Positions 53,650 to 62,529 of a DNA stretch of 64,000 nt are shown here, piece by piece (the first letter of the stretch is position 1; each line of letters opens with the position of its first letter). The notes under the pieces are model-generated. The model was not told the origin of the DNA, searched no databases, and saw only the letters and a program-made list of their open reading frames with translations. This stretch comes from Bacillota bacterium (GTDB lineage: Bacteria > Bacillota > Clostridia > Clostridiales > Caloramatoraceae): contig JAEWEN010000066.1 in the NCBI GenBank assembly GCA_023389275.1, forward strand, positions 1 through 64,000, written 5' to 3'. The position numbers were made by a program, and so were the translations under genes.

Positions 53650-53970
53650 ATGAAAAAGATAAAAAAACTACTAAATCTCCCAGATGGTTTGCTTGAAGAG
53701 TTTAATACGGCACATAAAAGCAAATCGGATAAAGAAAAAAATTATGTTATAAGAAAAACTGTAGTATATTATATTAATGAAAGAAAAAGAAAAGGTTTAA
53801 AAGAGCTTATGAAAAAGGGATACCAAGAAATGGGCAATATTAATTGTGAAATTTCAGAGTGTGGTATCAACATAGATTGTTTAGAACTTGCTAAATATGA
53901 AGTAGGATTAGCGGAGTGTGATTGTGATAATGGCACAGGTGGTAAAAAGAGGAGATATATACTATGCTGA
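53650..53970 (+). CDS. Antitoxin of a MazEF/NdoA-type module
   Basis: The 106-residue protein precedes and overlaps a MazF gene, the usual antitoxin place. Residues 1-60 (KKIKKLLNLPDGLLEEFN, then NYVIRKTVVYYINERKR) fit a ribbon-helix-helix DNA-binding domain as in EndoAI. The C-terminal part, expected to wrap the toxin, is rich in Cys (NCEISECGINIDC, LAECDCDN), which is unusual. It should neutralise the toxin and repress its own promoter. AGGGGG lies upstream of the ATG. Confidence 0.82.
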   Translation: MKKIKKLLNLPDGLLEEFNTAHKSKSDKEKNYVIRKTVVYYINERKRKGLKELMKKGYQEMGNINCEISECGINIDCLELAKYEVGLAECDCDNGTGGKKRRYILC

Positions 53971-54289
53971 TTTAAGCCCTGTTATAGGTTCTGAACAAGG
54001 AGGAATAAGGCCTGTTCTCATAGTTCAAAACGATGTTGGCAATAAGTATAGCCCTACGATTATAGTAGCAGCAATAACTTCTCAAATTAATAAAGCAAAA
54101 CTACCAACACACATAGAGATAAATTCTAAGGATTACGATGGTTTAAACAAAGATTCAGTTATATTGTTAGAACAAATTAGAACGATAGATAAAAAAAGAC
54201 TTAAGGAGAAAGTTGGAAGTTTATCTTCTAATTTAATTCCGAAAGTTGATGAGGCACTAACAATAAGTTTAGGATTAATAGATTTATAA
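53930..54289 (+). CDS. mazF: MazF/NdoA endoribonuclease toxin
   Basis: The protein cleaves mRNA at short motifs, causing growth arrest. VVKRGDIYYADLSPVIGSEQGGIRPVLIVQND and TSQINKAKLPTHIEI are close to the Bacillus NdoA pattern, with the catalytic Arg and Thr in place. Several in-frame starts exist: GTG 53918, GTG 53924, ATG 53930 and GTG 53939. GGAG at 53913-53916 would suit GTG 53924 best; I list the ATG. It overlaps the antitoxin gene by about 40 bases. Confidence 0.93.
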   Translation: MAQVVKRGDIYYADLSPVIGSEQGGIRPVLIVQNDVGNKYSPTIIVAAITSQINKAKLPTHIEINSKDYDGLNKDSVILLEQIRTIDKKRLKEKVGSLSSNLIPKVDEALTISLGLIDL

Positions 54290-54315
54290 GACTTAGCAAT
54301 TTGCTAAGTCTTTTT
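54289..54315 (+). terminator. Terminator after mazF
   Basis: AGACTTAGCA pairs with TGCTAAGTCT around a three-base loop, followed by a T-run. Confidence 0.85.
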
Positions 54316-54458
54316 ATATTTTCATCATATAATATTGAAAAATGACAAATTATATAGCACTTTTACTTAAAATTGGTTTAATAATTATTTAAAAGTTGTT
54401 ATAATATAAAATAGTATATAAGAATAAAAAGATTTGTATATCATAAAGGAGGGCGAAA

Positions 54459-55292
54459 ATGGTGACAAGAGATTTTAATAAGTTAAAAGAAGTTGCAACT
54501 ACTATTAGAAAAGATATAATAACAATGCTTACAGAATCTGCTTCAGGACATCCAGGAGGATCTTTATCAGCAGCTGATATTGTAACAGCATTATACTTTG
54601 GTGAAATGAATATTGATCCTAAAAACCCAAAAATGGAGAATAGAGATAGATTCGTACTATCAAAAGGTCATGCTGCACCTGTTTTATATGCAGCATTAGC
54701 TGAAAAAGGATATTTCCCAAAAGAAGAGCTTATGACACTTAGAAAAATAAACTCAAATCTACAAGGACATCCAAATATGAATGATACACTAGGTGTTGAT
54801 ATGTCTACTGGTTCTTTAGGTCAAGGTTTATCAGCAGCTAATGGAATGGCTCTTGCAGGAAAACTAGATGGTAAGACTTTTAGAGTTTATGCATATCTTG
54901 GAGATGGAGAACTTCAAGAAGGGCAAGTTTGGGAAGCTGCTATGACTTCAGCACACTACAAACTAGATAACTTAACTGCATTTGTTGACTATAACGGCCT
55001 TCAAATTGATGGAGATACAGAAAAGGTTATGAATGTTAATCCTATAGCAAATAAATTTGAAGCATTTGGATGGAATGTTATATCAATAGATGGACATTCA
55101 TTTGAAGAAATATTTAAAGCTATTGACGAGGCAAAAGCTGTTAAAGGAAAGCCAACAATGATAGTTGCAAAAACTGTTAAAGGAAAAGGCGTTTCATTTA
55201 TGGAAAATCAAGCAGGATGGCATGGAAGTGCCCCAAGCAAAGAGCAATGTGAAGAAGCTCTTAAAGAACTTGGAGGTGTTATTAATGGCTAA
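54459..55292 (+). CDS. Transketolase, N-terminal (TPP-binding) subunit
   Basis: This 277-residue subunit holds the thiamine diphosphate pyrophosphate-binding part of transketolase: SGHPGGSLSAADIV, SKGHAAPVLYAALAEKG and GDGELQEGQVWEAAM. With the next gene it makes a split two-subunit transketolase, the form common in clostridia, linking pentose phosphates to glycolysis. AAGGAGGGC precedes the ATG. Its stop overlaps the start of the second subunit. Confidence 0.94.
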   Translation: MVTRDFNKLKEVATTIRKDIITMLTESASGHPGGSLSAADIVTALYFGEMNIDPKNPKMENRDRFVLSKGHAAPVLYAALAEKGYFPKEELMTLRKINSNLQGHPNMNDTLGVDMSTGSLGQGLSAANGMALAGKLDGKTFRVYAYLGDGELQEGQVWEAAMTSAHYKLDNLTAFVDYNGLQIDGDTEKVMNVNPIANKFEAFGWNVISIDGHSFEEIFKAIDEAKAVKGKPTMIVAKTVKGKGVSFMENQAGWHGSAPSKEQCEEALKELGGVING

Positions 55293-56223
55293 TTTAGCAA
55301 CAAGAGAAGCATACGGTAAAGCACTAGCTAAGCTAGGAAGTGAAAATAAAAATATAGTTGTTTTAGATGCTGACCTTTCAAAATCAACAAAAACAGCAGA
55401 CTTTTTAAAGGAGCATCCAGAAAGATTTTTTAATATAGGAATTGCAGAAGGAGATTTAGTTGTAACAGCAGCTGGACTTTCAACATGCGGGAAAATACCT
55501 TTTGCAAGTACATTTGCTATGTTTGCAGCAGGTAGAGCTTTTGAGCAAATAAGAAACTCTATTTGCTATCCAAAGCTAAATGTAAAAATAGCAGCAACAC
55601 ATGCTGGACTTACAGTTGGAGAAGATGGTGCATCTCATCAAGCTATAGAAGATATTTCAATTATGAGAAGTATTCCTAACATGACAGTTATTTGCCCAGC
55701 AGATGATGTTGAAACAGAAGCAGCAGTTAGAGCAGCAGCTGAATATAATGGTCCTGTTTATATAAGACTTGGAAGATCAGCAGTACCTACTATTAATGAC
55801 GAAAACGGATATAAATATGAAATCGGAAAAGCAGTTAAATTAAAAGAAGGAAAAGATGTTACTATTGTAGCTACTGGTATAATGGTAAGTAAAGCACTAG
55901 ATGCTGCAAATCTTCTTAAAGAAGAAGGTATAGATGCAGAGGTTATAAACATACATACTATAAAGCCAATAGACTCTCAAAGTTTAATAGAATCTGCTAA
56001 AAAAACAGGTGCTGTTATAACATGTGAAGAGCACAATATTATAGGTGGTCTAGGAAGTGCTGTATGTGAAGTTTTATCTGAAAATGTAGCTGTTCCAGTT
56101 AAAAGAATTGGAGTAAATGATACATTTGGTGAGTCTGGTAAACCAGCTCAGCTTCTTGAAAAATACGGACTAACAGCAGAGAATATTGTAAACTCAGCAA
56201 AAGAAATTATAAAAAGAAAATAA
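55285..56223 (+). CDS. Transketolase, C-terminal (pyrimidine-binding and regulatory) subunit
   Basis: The 312-residue subunit has DADLSKSTKT, FNIGIAEGDLVVTAAGL with the catalytic Glu, and the C-terminal TCEEHNIIGGLGSAVCE. ATG 55285 is used: it overlaps the upstream stop codon by eight bases and has GGAGGTG before it. A longer in-frame extension upstream (to 55165) only repeats the other subunit in a different frame. Confidence 0.94.
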   Translation: MANLATREAYGKALAKLGSENKNIVVLDADLSKSTKTADFLKEHPERFFNIGIAEGDLVVTAAGLSTCGKIPFASTFAMFAAGRAFEQIRNSICYPKLNVKIAATHAGLTVGEDGASHQAIEDISIMRSIPNMTVICPADDVETEAAVRAAAEYNGPVYIRLGRSAVPTINDENGYKYEIGKAVKLKEGKDVTIVATGIMVSKALDAANLLKEEGIDAEVINIHTIKPIDSQSLIESAKKTGAVITCEEHNIIGGLGSAVCEVLSENVAVPVKRIGVNDTFGESGKPAQLLEKYGLTAENIVNSAKEIIKRK

Positions 56224-56239
56224 TATAAGTGATTTAAAG

Positions 56240-56272
56240 CAAGTCGAATAATTTTAAGTATTATTCGACTTG
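56240..56272 (+). terminator. Hairpin after the transketolase genes
   Basis: CAAGTCGAATAAT and its complement form a stem of about 13 bases. The T-run is poor (TGTATTGCTT), so termination may be partial. Confidence 0.55.
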
Positions 56273-56438
56273 TATTGCTTAATAATGCAAAAATATATTA
56301 TATAGTACAAACTTTTTAAAAATTATAAATTATATTGGTAATTTTTAAGTATTGTTAAGTAATACTGTATTAATGAATAATAATATGTTATCATATTTTT
56401 GTGTGTAAAATAGGTAATTAAAAAGGAGGGATTATTAG

Positions 56439-57125
56439 TTGATTAAGTTAAAAAATGTTTCAAAGGTTTATAATAATAATCATATAGCCCTTTCAAATAT
56501 AAACATAGATATAGAAAAAGGTGAGTTTGTATTTTTAGTTGGGCCAAGTGGAGCTGGAAAATCAACTTTTATTAAACTTTTATTAAAAGAAGTAGATATA
56601 ACTAGTGGACAAATTGTTGTTAATGGACAAGAAGTAAATACACTTAAAAGAAAAGAAGTTCCACATTATAGAAGAAGCTTAGGAGTAGTTTTTCAAGACT
56701 TTAGACTTTTAACAGAAAAAACTGTTTATGAAAATGTTGCTTTTGCAATGAAAATAATAGAAGCAAACCCTAAAGATATTAAAAAAAGAGTTTTACAAGT
56801 ATTATCATTAGTAGGACTTTCAAGTAAAGCAAATCAATATCCTAATCAACTGTCAGGTGGAGAGCAACAAAGAATAGCACTTGCTAGAGCACTTGCTAAT
56901 AATCCAAAGATTTTAATATGTGACGAGCCAACAGGTAACCTAGATCCAGAAACATCTTGGGAAATAATGGAACTTTTAAAGGAAATTAATAAAAGTGGTA
57001 CTACTATTGTTATGGCAACTCATGCTAAGGAAATAGTAAATAGAATGAAAAAAAGAGTTATTGCTATTGAAAAAGGAGTAGTAGTTAGAGACCAGCAAAG
57101 GGGTGTATACGGCTATGAAGATTAG
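56439..57125 (+). CDS. ftsE: Cell division ATP-binding protein FtsE
   Basis: The 228-residue ABC ATPase has Walker A GPSGAGKST, FQDFRLL, signature LSGGEQQRIALARAL and Walker B ILICDEPTGNLDPETS. With FtsX it forms a membrane complex that controls peptidoglycan hydrolases at division or sporulation. The TTG start has AAGGAGGG upstream. Its end overlaps ftsX by 11 bases. Confidence 0.96.
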   Translation: MIKLKNVSKVYNNNHIALSNINIDIEKGEFVFLVGPSGAGKSTFIKLLLKEVDITSGQIVVNGQEVNTLKRKEVPHYRRSLGVVFQDFRLLTEKTVYENVAFAMKIIEANPKDIKKRVLQVLSLVGLSSKANQYPNQLSGGEQQRIALARALANNPKILICDEPTGNLDPETSWEIMELLKEINKSGTTIVMATHAKEIVNRMKKRVIAIEKGVVVRDQQRGVYGYED

Positions 57126-58002
57126 AACCATGAAACAATTCTTTTTTGATAGCTTAAAGGGAATTGCAAGAAATAGAGTTATGAGTATTGCATCAATTGG
57201 AACAGTAACTGCAACAATTTTTATTTTTGGTGCAATTATGATGATGGCTCTAAATATTAATAATATGATAGAGTCAGTTGGAGATCAAATAGAGATTAAG
57301 GTTTTTTTAGATAAAAAGTTAAAAGATGAAGATAAAAAAGCAATAGAGCCAATTATAAAGAAAATACCAAATGTTACAGAAATAAAGTATGAAACAAAAG
57401 AACAGGCTCTTGAAAAAATGAAAGACCAATTAGGAGAAAAAGCAGATCTTGCTAGTGGATTAGAAAAAAATAATCCTCTTCCAGAATCTTATATAGTTAG
57501 AGTTACTAGTCCAGAAAATGTAGGACAAGTTTCTCAATCTTTAGCAAAAATAAAAGGTGTTTCAGAAGTTAAAGATGGAAAAAGTCAAGTAGATAAAATA
57601 CTACATATAAATAAGGTAGTTAAAACGTCAAGTATGGTTTTAATGGCGATATTTGCTGTTGTAGCATTATTTTTAATAGCAAATACAATAAAATTAACTG
57701 TTTATGCAAGAAAGAAAGAAATAGGAATAATGAAGTATATTGGAGCTACAGACTGGTTTATTAGATGGCCTTTTATAATAGAAGGTATTATTCTAGGCCT
57801 TGTAGGAGTTATAATAGCTTTAATATTACTTGCAATTTCATATAAATATATGGCAGGAGTAATAAATGATTTACTTATGATGTTTAATCCAGTTCCTTTT
57901 GGAGAAATGATATGGGGATTAAGCTGGAAGTTTATTTTATTAGGAATTGCTATAGGAGGAGCAGGAAGTGCTATCTCTTTAAGAAAGTTCCTTCAAGTAT
58001 AG
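57115..58002 (+). CDS. ftsX: Cell division membrane protein FtsX
   Basis: The 295-residue protein has four membrane helices: one near 25-45, an extracellular domain about 50-170, then three helices near the C-terminus with KKEIGIMKYIGATDWFIRWPF. It works with FtsE to move a signal to extracellular wall hydrolases. ATG 57115 overlaps ftsE and follows AAAGGGG; the GTG at 57103 is too close to that site. Confidence 0.95.
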   Translation: MKIRTMKQFFFDSLKGIARNRVMSIASIGTVTATIFIFGAIMMMALNINNMIESVGDQIEIKVFLDKKLKDEDKKAIEPIIKKIPNVTEIKYETKEQALEKMKDQLGEKADLASGLEKNNPLPESYIVRVTSPENVGQVSQSLAKIKGVSEVKDGKSQVDKILHINKVVKTSSMVLMAIFAVVALFLIANTIKLTVYARKKEIGIMKYIGATDWFIRWPFIIEGIILGLVGVIIALILLAISYKYMAGVINDLLMMFNPVPFGEMIWGLSWKFILLGIAIGGAGSAISLRKFLQV

Positions 58003-58010
58003 TAAAGTCA

Positions 58011-58046
58011 AAAGGTACTTATACACTATGTATAAGTACCTTTATT
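58011..58046 (+). terminator. Terminator after ftsEX
   Basis: AAAGGTACTTATAC pairs with GTATAAGTACCTTT around a five-base loop; the T-run is short, so the next gene may be read through. Confidence 0.65.
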
Positions 58047-58141
58047 TATGTTAAAATTATAAAGTAATAAATGATTTAGTGGTATGTTATATGATTTAAT
58101 ATAATAAAATAACATATAAAACTATATATTGAGGTGTTTAA

Positions 58142-59347
58142 ATGAGCAATAAAAATAATAAAAAAACCTCCATTAGAAAGATTGTTTTGTGGGTAGTTAT
58201 TACAAACATAATTACAGTAATATTATTAACCACAGTTCCGATTCCTTTCATTGGAAGAAAATTAGTATCTCAAAGTGATTATGAATTTTTATTTGATTAC
58301 AGAAAACTTGTAAGAGTACATAATGTTTTAGAGAAAAAGTATGTAGATAGTATAACTCCACAGCAAGAAGAAAAAATGATTGATGGAGCTATAAAGGGAA
58401 TGACAGCAGGAATTGGAGATCCATATACAGGATACATGAATAAAGAAGAGTATAAGGCCTTTGTTGAGCAAACAATACACTCATCATATGCAGGTGTTGG
58501 CCTTTATTTAACAGAAAAAGATAATAAAATAGTTGTAACTGAGCCTATAGAAGGAGGACCTGCAATAAAAGCTGGTATTAAGCCAGGAGATGCTATAGTA
58601 AAAGTAAATGGAACGTCAGTTAATGCAAAAGAAAGTGATAAAGCTGTTGCTATGATGAAAGGTGAAGAAGGAACAGAAGTTACACTTACAATAGAAAGAA
58701 GTGGAGAAGAAAATAAAGATATAAAACTTAAAAGAGCTGTTATAGATATAAAAACTGTTAAAAGTGAAGTAGTAGACAACATAGGGTATATTAGAATATC
58801 TAGTTTTGACGATACTACAGGAGAGCAGTTTAAACAACATGCTGAAGCTTTAAATAGTAAAGGTGTAAAAGGAATTGTAATTGATCTAAGAGGAAACCCA
58901 GGTGGTATTTTAGATGAAGCTGTAAAGGTTTTAGATGTTCTTTTAGATGAAGAAGTTGTAGTTACTACAGTAGACAATGGTGGAAAGAAAACAGAATATA
59001 AAACACAAAATGGTAAAATTGATCTTCCGCTAACTGTACTTGTTGATGGAAATAGTGCAAGTGCAAGTGAAATAGTTTCAGGAACTTTAAAAGACTTAAA
59101 TAGAGCTACACTAATAGGAAGCAAAACCTATGGAAAACAATTAGTTCAAGCAACTATAGATCTTCAAGACAAAACAGGACTTAAATTTACAATATCAAGA
59201 TATTACACTCCTTCGAAAATAGAGTTTCAAGGAAAAGGAATAGAGCCTAACATAAAACTTAATATGCCTGAGGTAACTAAAATAGAAAAAAATATATCTC
59301 AGGATTCAGTATTTAAAGAAGCTGTAAAAGTTTTAGAATCTAAATAA
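58142..59347 (+). CDS. ctpB: C-terminal processing protease (S41 family)
   Basis: One N-terminal membrane helix (about 15-35), a PDZ domain (about 115-195: YAGVGLYLTEKDNK, GGPAIKAGIKPGDAIVKVNG), then the S41 domain with catalytic Ser in GNSASASEIVSG and Lys in SKTYGKQLVQ. 401 residues. CtpB-type proteases cut secreted signalling proteins, for example during sporulation in Bacillus. The gene order ftsE-ftsX-ctp is common in Firmicutes. Confidence 0.93.
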   Translation: MSNKNNKKTSIRKIVLWVVITNIITVILLTTVPIPFIGRKLVSQSDYEFLFDYRKLVRVHNVLEKKYVDSITPQQEEKMIDGAIKGMTAGIGDPYTGYMNKEEYKAFVEQTIHSSYAGVGLYLTEKDNKIVVTEPIEGGPAIKAGIKPGDAIVKVNGTSVNAKESDKAVAMMKGEEGTEVTLTIERSGEENKDIKLKRAVIDIKTVKSEVVDNIGYIRISSFDDTTGEQFKQHAEALNSKGVKGIVIDLRGNPGGILDEAVKVLDVLLDEEVVVTTVDNGGKKTEYKTQNGKIDLPLTVLVDGNSASASEIVSGTLKDLNRATLIGSKTYGKQLVQATIDLQDKTGLKFTISRYYTPSKIEFQGKGIEPNIKLNMPEVTKIEKNISQDSVFKEAVKVLESK

Positions 59348-59350
59348 AAT

Positions 59351-59384
59351 AAAACCGATATCAAAATGATATCGGTTTTTTATT
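59351..59384. terminator. Bidirectional terminator between ctpB and the antiporter gene
   Basis: AAAACCGATATC pairs with GATATCGGTTTT around a five-base loop, with A- and T-runs on both sides. Confidence 0.85.
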
Positions 59385-60578
59385 TTAGGCTACTTTTTTA
59401 TTTTTATCTGAGTAAACTACTTTAAGAAGTAGTGGAGTTACTATTGTAGTAATTATAATAACAACAAGTAGTGTTGGATACATACTTTCAGATATAATAC
59501 CTTTGCTAAGTCCAAGTGATGCAGTAATTATTGCAACTTCACCACGTGAAATCATACCTACACCTATTTGCATAGATTCTTTGTTTGAAATTTTACAAAG
59601 CTTAGCAGAACCAGCACATCCAATTAATTTACCAGCAACTGCAGCTATAGATATTACTATTATAGGAAGAATTACTTCTCCACCTAATGTTTTTAAGTCT
59701 ATTGTAAGTCCTATACTACTAAAGAAAATAGGTGATACTAAATAAGTAGAAACACCTGTAATATTTTTTTCAACAGTATGTTTGTATTTAGTAAGTGCAA
59801 TTACAAGACCTGAAACATAAGCTCCAGTGATTGCAGCTATTCCTAATGCTTCTTCAACAAAAATTGAGAATATAATTGTAAGTCCTGCAGTTATAACAAT
59901 TAAAGATTCTGTTTTCTTTTTAGGGTCACCTTTTTCCATTACTTTCTCAACTATTTTTGGTAAGAATTTAATAGCAAGACCTGAAATAATTAGGAAGAAA
60001 ATAATTTTAGCAACAATCATTAGTATTCCAGCAGCACCAGCAGTGTCAGCTGCACCAGGTGCAACAAGCATTATAGCAACTGAAAGAATAATAATACCTA
60101 AAATATCATCTATTATAGCAGCACCTATAATATTAACACTTGATTTAGTATTTAACTTACCAAGTTCACTAAGAGTTTGAACAGTTATAGCAACACTTGT
60201 AGCTGTTAAAATTACCCCTACAAATATACTTTCTGTCATATTTCCAGTAAACATATAAGTGGCTACTGCTCCAAATAAAAATGGAACTACTATACCACCT
60301 ACTGCAATTATAAAAGATGAAACACCAGCTGTTTTGAATTTTTCAATGTCTGTTTCAACACCAGCCATAAACATAAGAAAAATAACACCAATTTGAGCCA
60401 TAACTTGAATAGGTTCACTTTCATGTACTAAACCTAAAAGAGATGGACCAATTACAATACCAGAAAGTAAAAAACCTAGTACCTTAGGCATTTTAAGCTT
60501 TTGACTTATGATACCAAGTATTTCACCTACTACAAGTATAATACCTACTTGTAAAATAAATTCAATAATACCGTGCAT
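59385..60578 (-). CDS. Cation/proton antiporter, CPA2 family (KefB/NapA-like membrane part)
   Basis: The 397-residue protein has about 12 helices and CPA2 motifs: GEILGIISQKLKMPKVLGFLLSGIVIGP, the ion-binding region GAAIIDDILGIIILS with the Asp pair, and GMISRGEVAIITASLG. It exchanges Na+ or K+ for H+. It lacks the C-terminal TrkA-N/TrkA-C regulatory domains of full KefB. A roughly 150-base leader with a terminator/anti-terminator pair precedes it, so it is likely regulated by an RNA. AGGAGG lies before the ATG. Confidence 0.92.
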   Translation of the reverse strand: MHGIIEFILQVGIILVVGEILGIISQKLKMPKVLGFLLSGIVIGPSLLGLVHESEPIQVMAQIGVIFLMFMAGVETDIEKFKTAGVSSFIIAVGGIVVPFLFGAVATYMFTGNMTESIFVGVILTATSVAITVQTLSELGKLNTKSSVNIIGAAIIDDILGIIILSVAIMLVAPGAADTAGAAGILMIVAKIIFFLIISGLAIKFLPKIVEKVMEKGDPKKKTESLIVITAGLTIIFSIFVEEALGIAAITGAYVSGLVIALTKYKHTVEKNITGVSTYLVSPIFFSSIGLTIDLKTLGGEVILPIIVISIAAVAGKLIGCAGSAKLCKISNKESMQIGVGMISRGEVAIITASLGLSKGIISESMYPTLLVVIIITTIVTPLLLKVVYSDKNKKVA

Positions 60579-60605
60579 AATAAAACCTCCTTAAATAATT
60601 AAAAC

Positions 60606-60737
60606 AAAAAAGGGAGAAAAGAGTTCACCAAAGGTGAACTTTCCCCCCTAAAAGTTCTTTGTTCTTGAAAATCTAAAATTAGATCCAACCGGAAATTAAA
60701 AAATATAACAACAAGGTTTTAAGCTTGTTTGTTTTTC
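60606..60737 (-). promoter_or_regulatory. Structured leader with terminator and anti-terminator ahead of the antiporter gene
   Basis: Read on the minus strand, the RNA starts near 60737. It forms ACAAG/CTTGT and ATCTA/TAGAT hairpins, then ends in a long terminator: GGGGGAA (about 60647-60641) pairs with TTCTCCC-type sequence around an inner GTTCACC/GGTGAAC stem (60639-60623), followed by six T near 60610. The arm GAACTTT (60657-60651) is complementary to AAAGTTC (60642-60636) inside the terminator and could form a competing anti-terminator. I recognise no known riboswitch class; a Na+, Li+, K+ or cyclic di-AMP sensor are possibilities. The rest of the gap up to 61020 is AT-rich. Confidence 0.6.
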
Positions 60738-60743
60738 GATTAC

Positions 60744-60772
60744 ATTTTATCAGAATATAAATCATAACTCAA
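60744..60772 (-). promoter_or_regulatory. Promoter of the antiporter leader
   Basis: On the minus strand TTGAGT (60772-60767) and TAAAAT (60749-60744) are 17 bases apart, placing the start about seven bases before the structured leader. Confidence 0.6.
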
Positions 60773-61020
60773 GATATTTTTGAAAATAATGAATATTATG
60801 AAAAATAATCTATTTTTATCAAAAATACTAAAAAAGTCTGATAATAATTACTATTATTATAACAAAATTTATAATTATATACAATAGATTTACTAAAATA
60901 TATCGATTCTATATATTATGTGAAAAAAATAAAGAAATTATAACTTAAAAGAGGAGATTTACATTATTTATATAATTTATATATTATAAAGTATTTTAGA
61001 AATTAATGGTAGGTGAGATC

Positions 61021-62493
61021 ATGTTAAAGCCAAAAGAGGAAGCACAAAGTATAAAAAGAGTAGAGACAATTAATATTGGAGACATAAAAAAGATTACAAC
61101 CTGTGATGATATTATTCAAGTTTGTATAGATATAATTGAAAACATAAATATAAATGTGGCAGATTTTATAGTTAAAAATAAGATTTACGGTTATAGTCAA
61201 AAAATAGATTTAAATAAGTCACTTGAAAATATTATTTACTTAAAACAAAATATTATAAAAAAGCGTGTAGTAACAAATGATTTAGAAAGCGTAGGAGATA
61301 TAATATTAGATTTTAATAAAGAAAATGAACTAGCAAATGTTATTGCACTACTTGGAACTTACTATATGTATAAAGGTAATTTTTCATATGCTCTTTCTTT
61401 AATAAGTTATGCAAGATCTATTAGTAGTGTGGAAATTAACATAGTAACTGATATAGAATATTTAAATGAATTTATTTTTAAATATAATTTATCAATAGAT
61501 ATAACAAAACTTGGTAACTATAAAGAAGCTTGTAGTAATTTACAAAGTTACTACGATAAAAATATAAGAATAGATAGAGGAGATCAGCTTTTAATTATTA
61601 TATATGAGTACTTAAATAAAACTAATAAAAGCGAAAAAATATTAGATTCTATTTATAATATATGTAATAATGCATTGTTTCACTATGAACTTAGAAATAG
61701 AGGGATTTTTTCAAGAAATAAAACCCATTTTATAATAGGAATGTCTATTCTTACAGCAGTTATAATAGGGATTGTTTTTGTGCCTAAAATATCTTTTAAT
61801 TTTGGTAAAGTTGAACAAGCAAGTGTAGAGAAAGTGGATAAAACTTTAAGTGACAATTCTTTAAAACAAACTGGATCTAAAGAAGTAGAAACCTCTAAAA
61901 AAGAAGAGCCTGTAAAGCAGGAGACTATAAAAGAAGAACCTAAAAAAGAAATTGAGCCTGAAAAAAGTGAAGTAAAGGCTTTAGATATATCTTCTTTAGA
62001 AAATATGATAAATAATTTAAGTGTAGATAATACAAAAACTATAGAAGAGCAATTTAAAATGGTAAATTTAAATGATAAAGATATTAAAAAATATGAGGAT
62101 TTAAAGAAAAAATATTCTTCTAAAAAACAAAAGCTATATTATGATTTAGGTAGAGAAAAATATAAAAATGGAAATGTAGATGAATCAATAGAGTACTTAA
62201 CCTTAGCATATAATGAAAAAACAGAAGAGTATGTAGAACCACATGTTATTTACCATTTAGCAAGTGCAGTTAGTAAAAAAGAACCAGAAAAATCTATTAA
62301 GTATTTTAAAGAATATCTAAAAAAGTATAAAGATAAAGATGGTTCTTATACAGAAGAGGCAATATATAATATTGCAAATATTTATTGGAATTTAAATAAT
62401 AAAAAAGAAGCTAAAAAATATGCTAGTAAATTAAAATATGATTATTCAAAGTCAATTTATAATAATAAAAAAATAAGTGAAATATTGTCGTAA
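61021..62493 (+). CDS. Membrane-anchored TPR protein
   Basis: The 490-residue protein has an N-terminal soluble helical part (about 1-230), one membrane helix (about 235-255, HFIIGMSILTAVIIGIVFVP), a Lys/Glu/Pro-rich linker, and C-terminal tetratricopeptide-like repeats (LYYDLGREKYKNGNVDESIEYLTLAYN and YFKEYLKKYKDKDGSYTEEAIYNIANIYWNL). Such proteins serve as scaffolds; one side is cytoplasmic and the other outside. ATG 61021 is preferred because AGGTGAG is just upstream (short spacing); ATG 61006 has no site. Function unknown. Confidence 0.72.
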   Translation: MLKPKEEAQSIKRVETINIGDIKKITTCDDIIQVCIDIIENININVADFIVKNKIYGYSQKIDLNKSLENIIYLKQNIIKKRVVTNDLESVGDIILDFNKENELANVIALLGTYYMYKGNFSYALSLISYARSISSVEINIVTDIEYLNEFIFKYNLSIDITKLGNYKEACSNLQSYYDKNIRIDRGDQLLIIIYEYLNKTNKSEKILDSIYNICNNALFHYELRNRGIFSRNKTHFIIGMSILTAVIIGIVFVPKISFNFGKVEQASVEKVDKTLSDNSLKQTGSKEVETSKKEEPVKQETIKEEPKKEIEPEKSEVKALDISSLENMINNLSVDNTKTIEEQFKMVNLNDKDIKKYEDLKKKYSSKKQKLYYDLGREKYKNGNVDESIEYLTLAYNEKTEEYVEPHVIYHLASAVSKKEPEKSIKYFKEYLKKYKDKDGSYTEEAIYNIANIYWNLNNKKEAKKYASKLKYDYSKSIYNNKKISEILS

Positions 62494-62524
62494 AAAATGC
62501 ATCCTAATTTAGGATGCATTTTTT
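62492..62524. terminator. Bidirectional terminator between the TPR gene and the P1 peptidase gene
   Basis: AAAAATGCATCCT pairs with AGGATGCATTTTT around a five-base loop. Confidence 0.85.
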
Positions 62525-62529
62525 CTACT

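Noticed and set aside
55165..55284. Extended start of the second transketolase subunit
   Set aside because: This stretch is the first subunit's coding region in another frame; the subunit motif and ribosome site support 55285.
58504..59124. Long minus-strand open frame inside ctpB
   Set aside because: It mirrors a strongly supported protease gene, has Ser/Thr/Pro-rich low-complexity content typical of reverse-frame translation, and no ribosome site.
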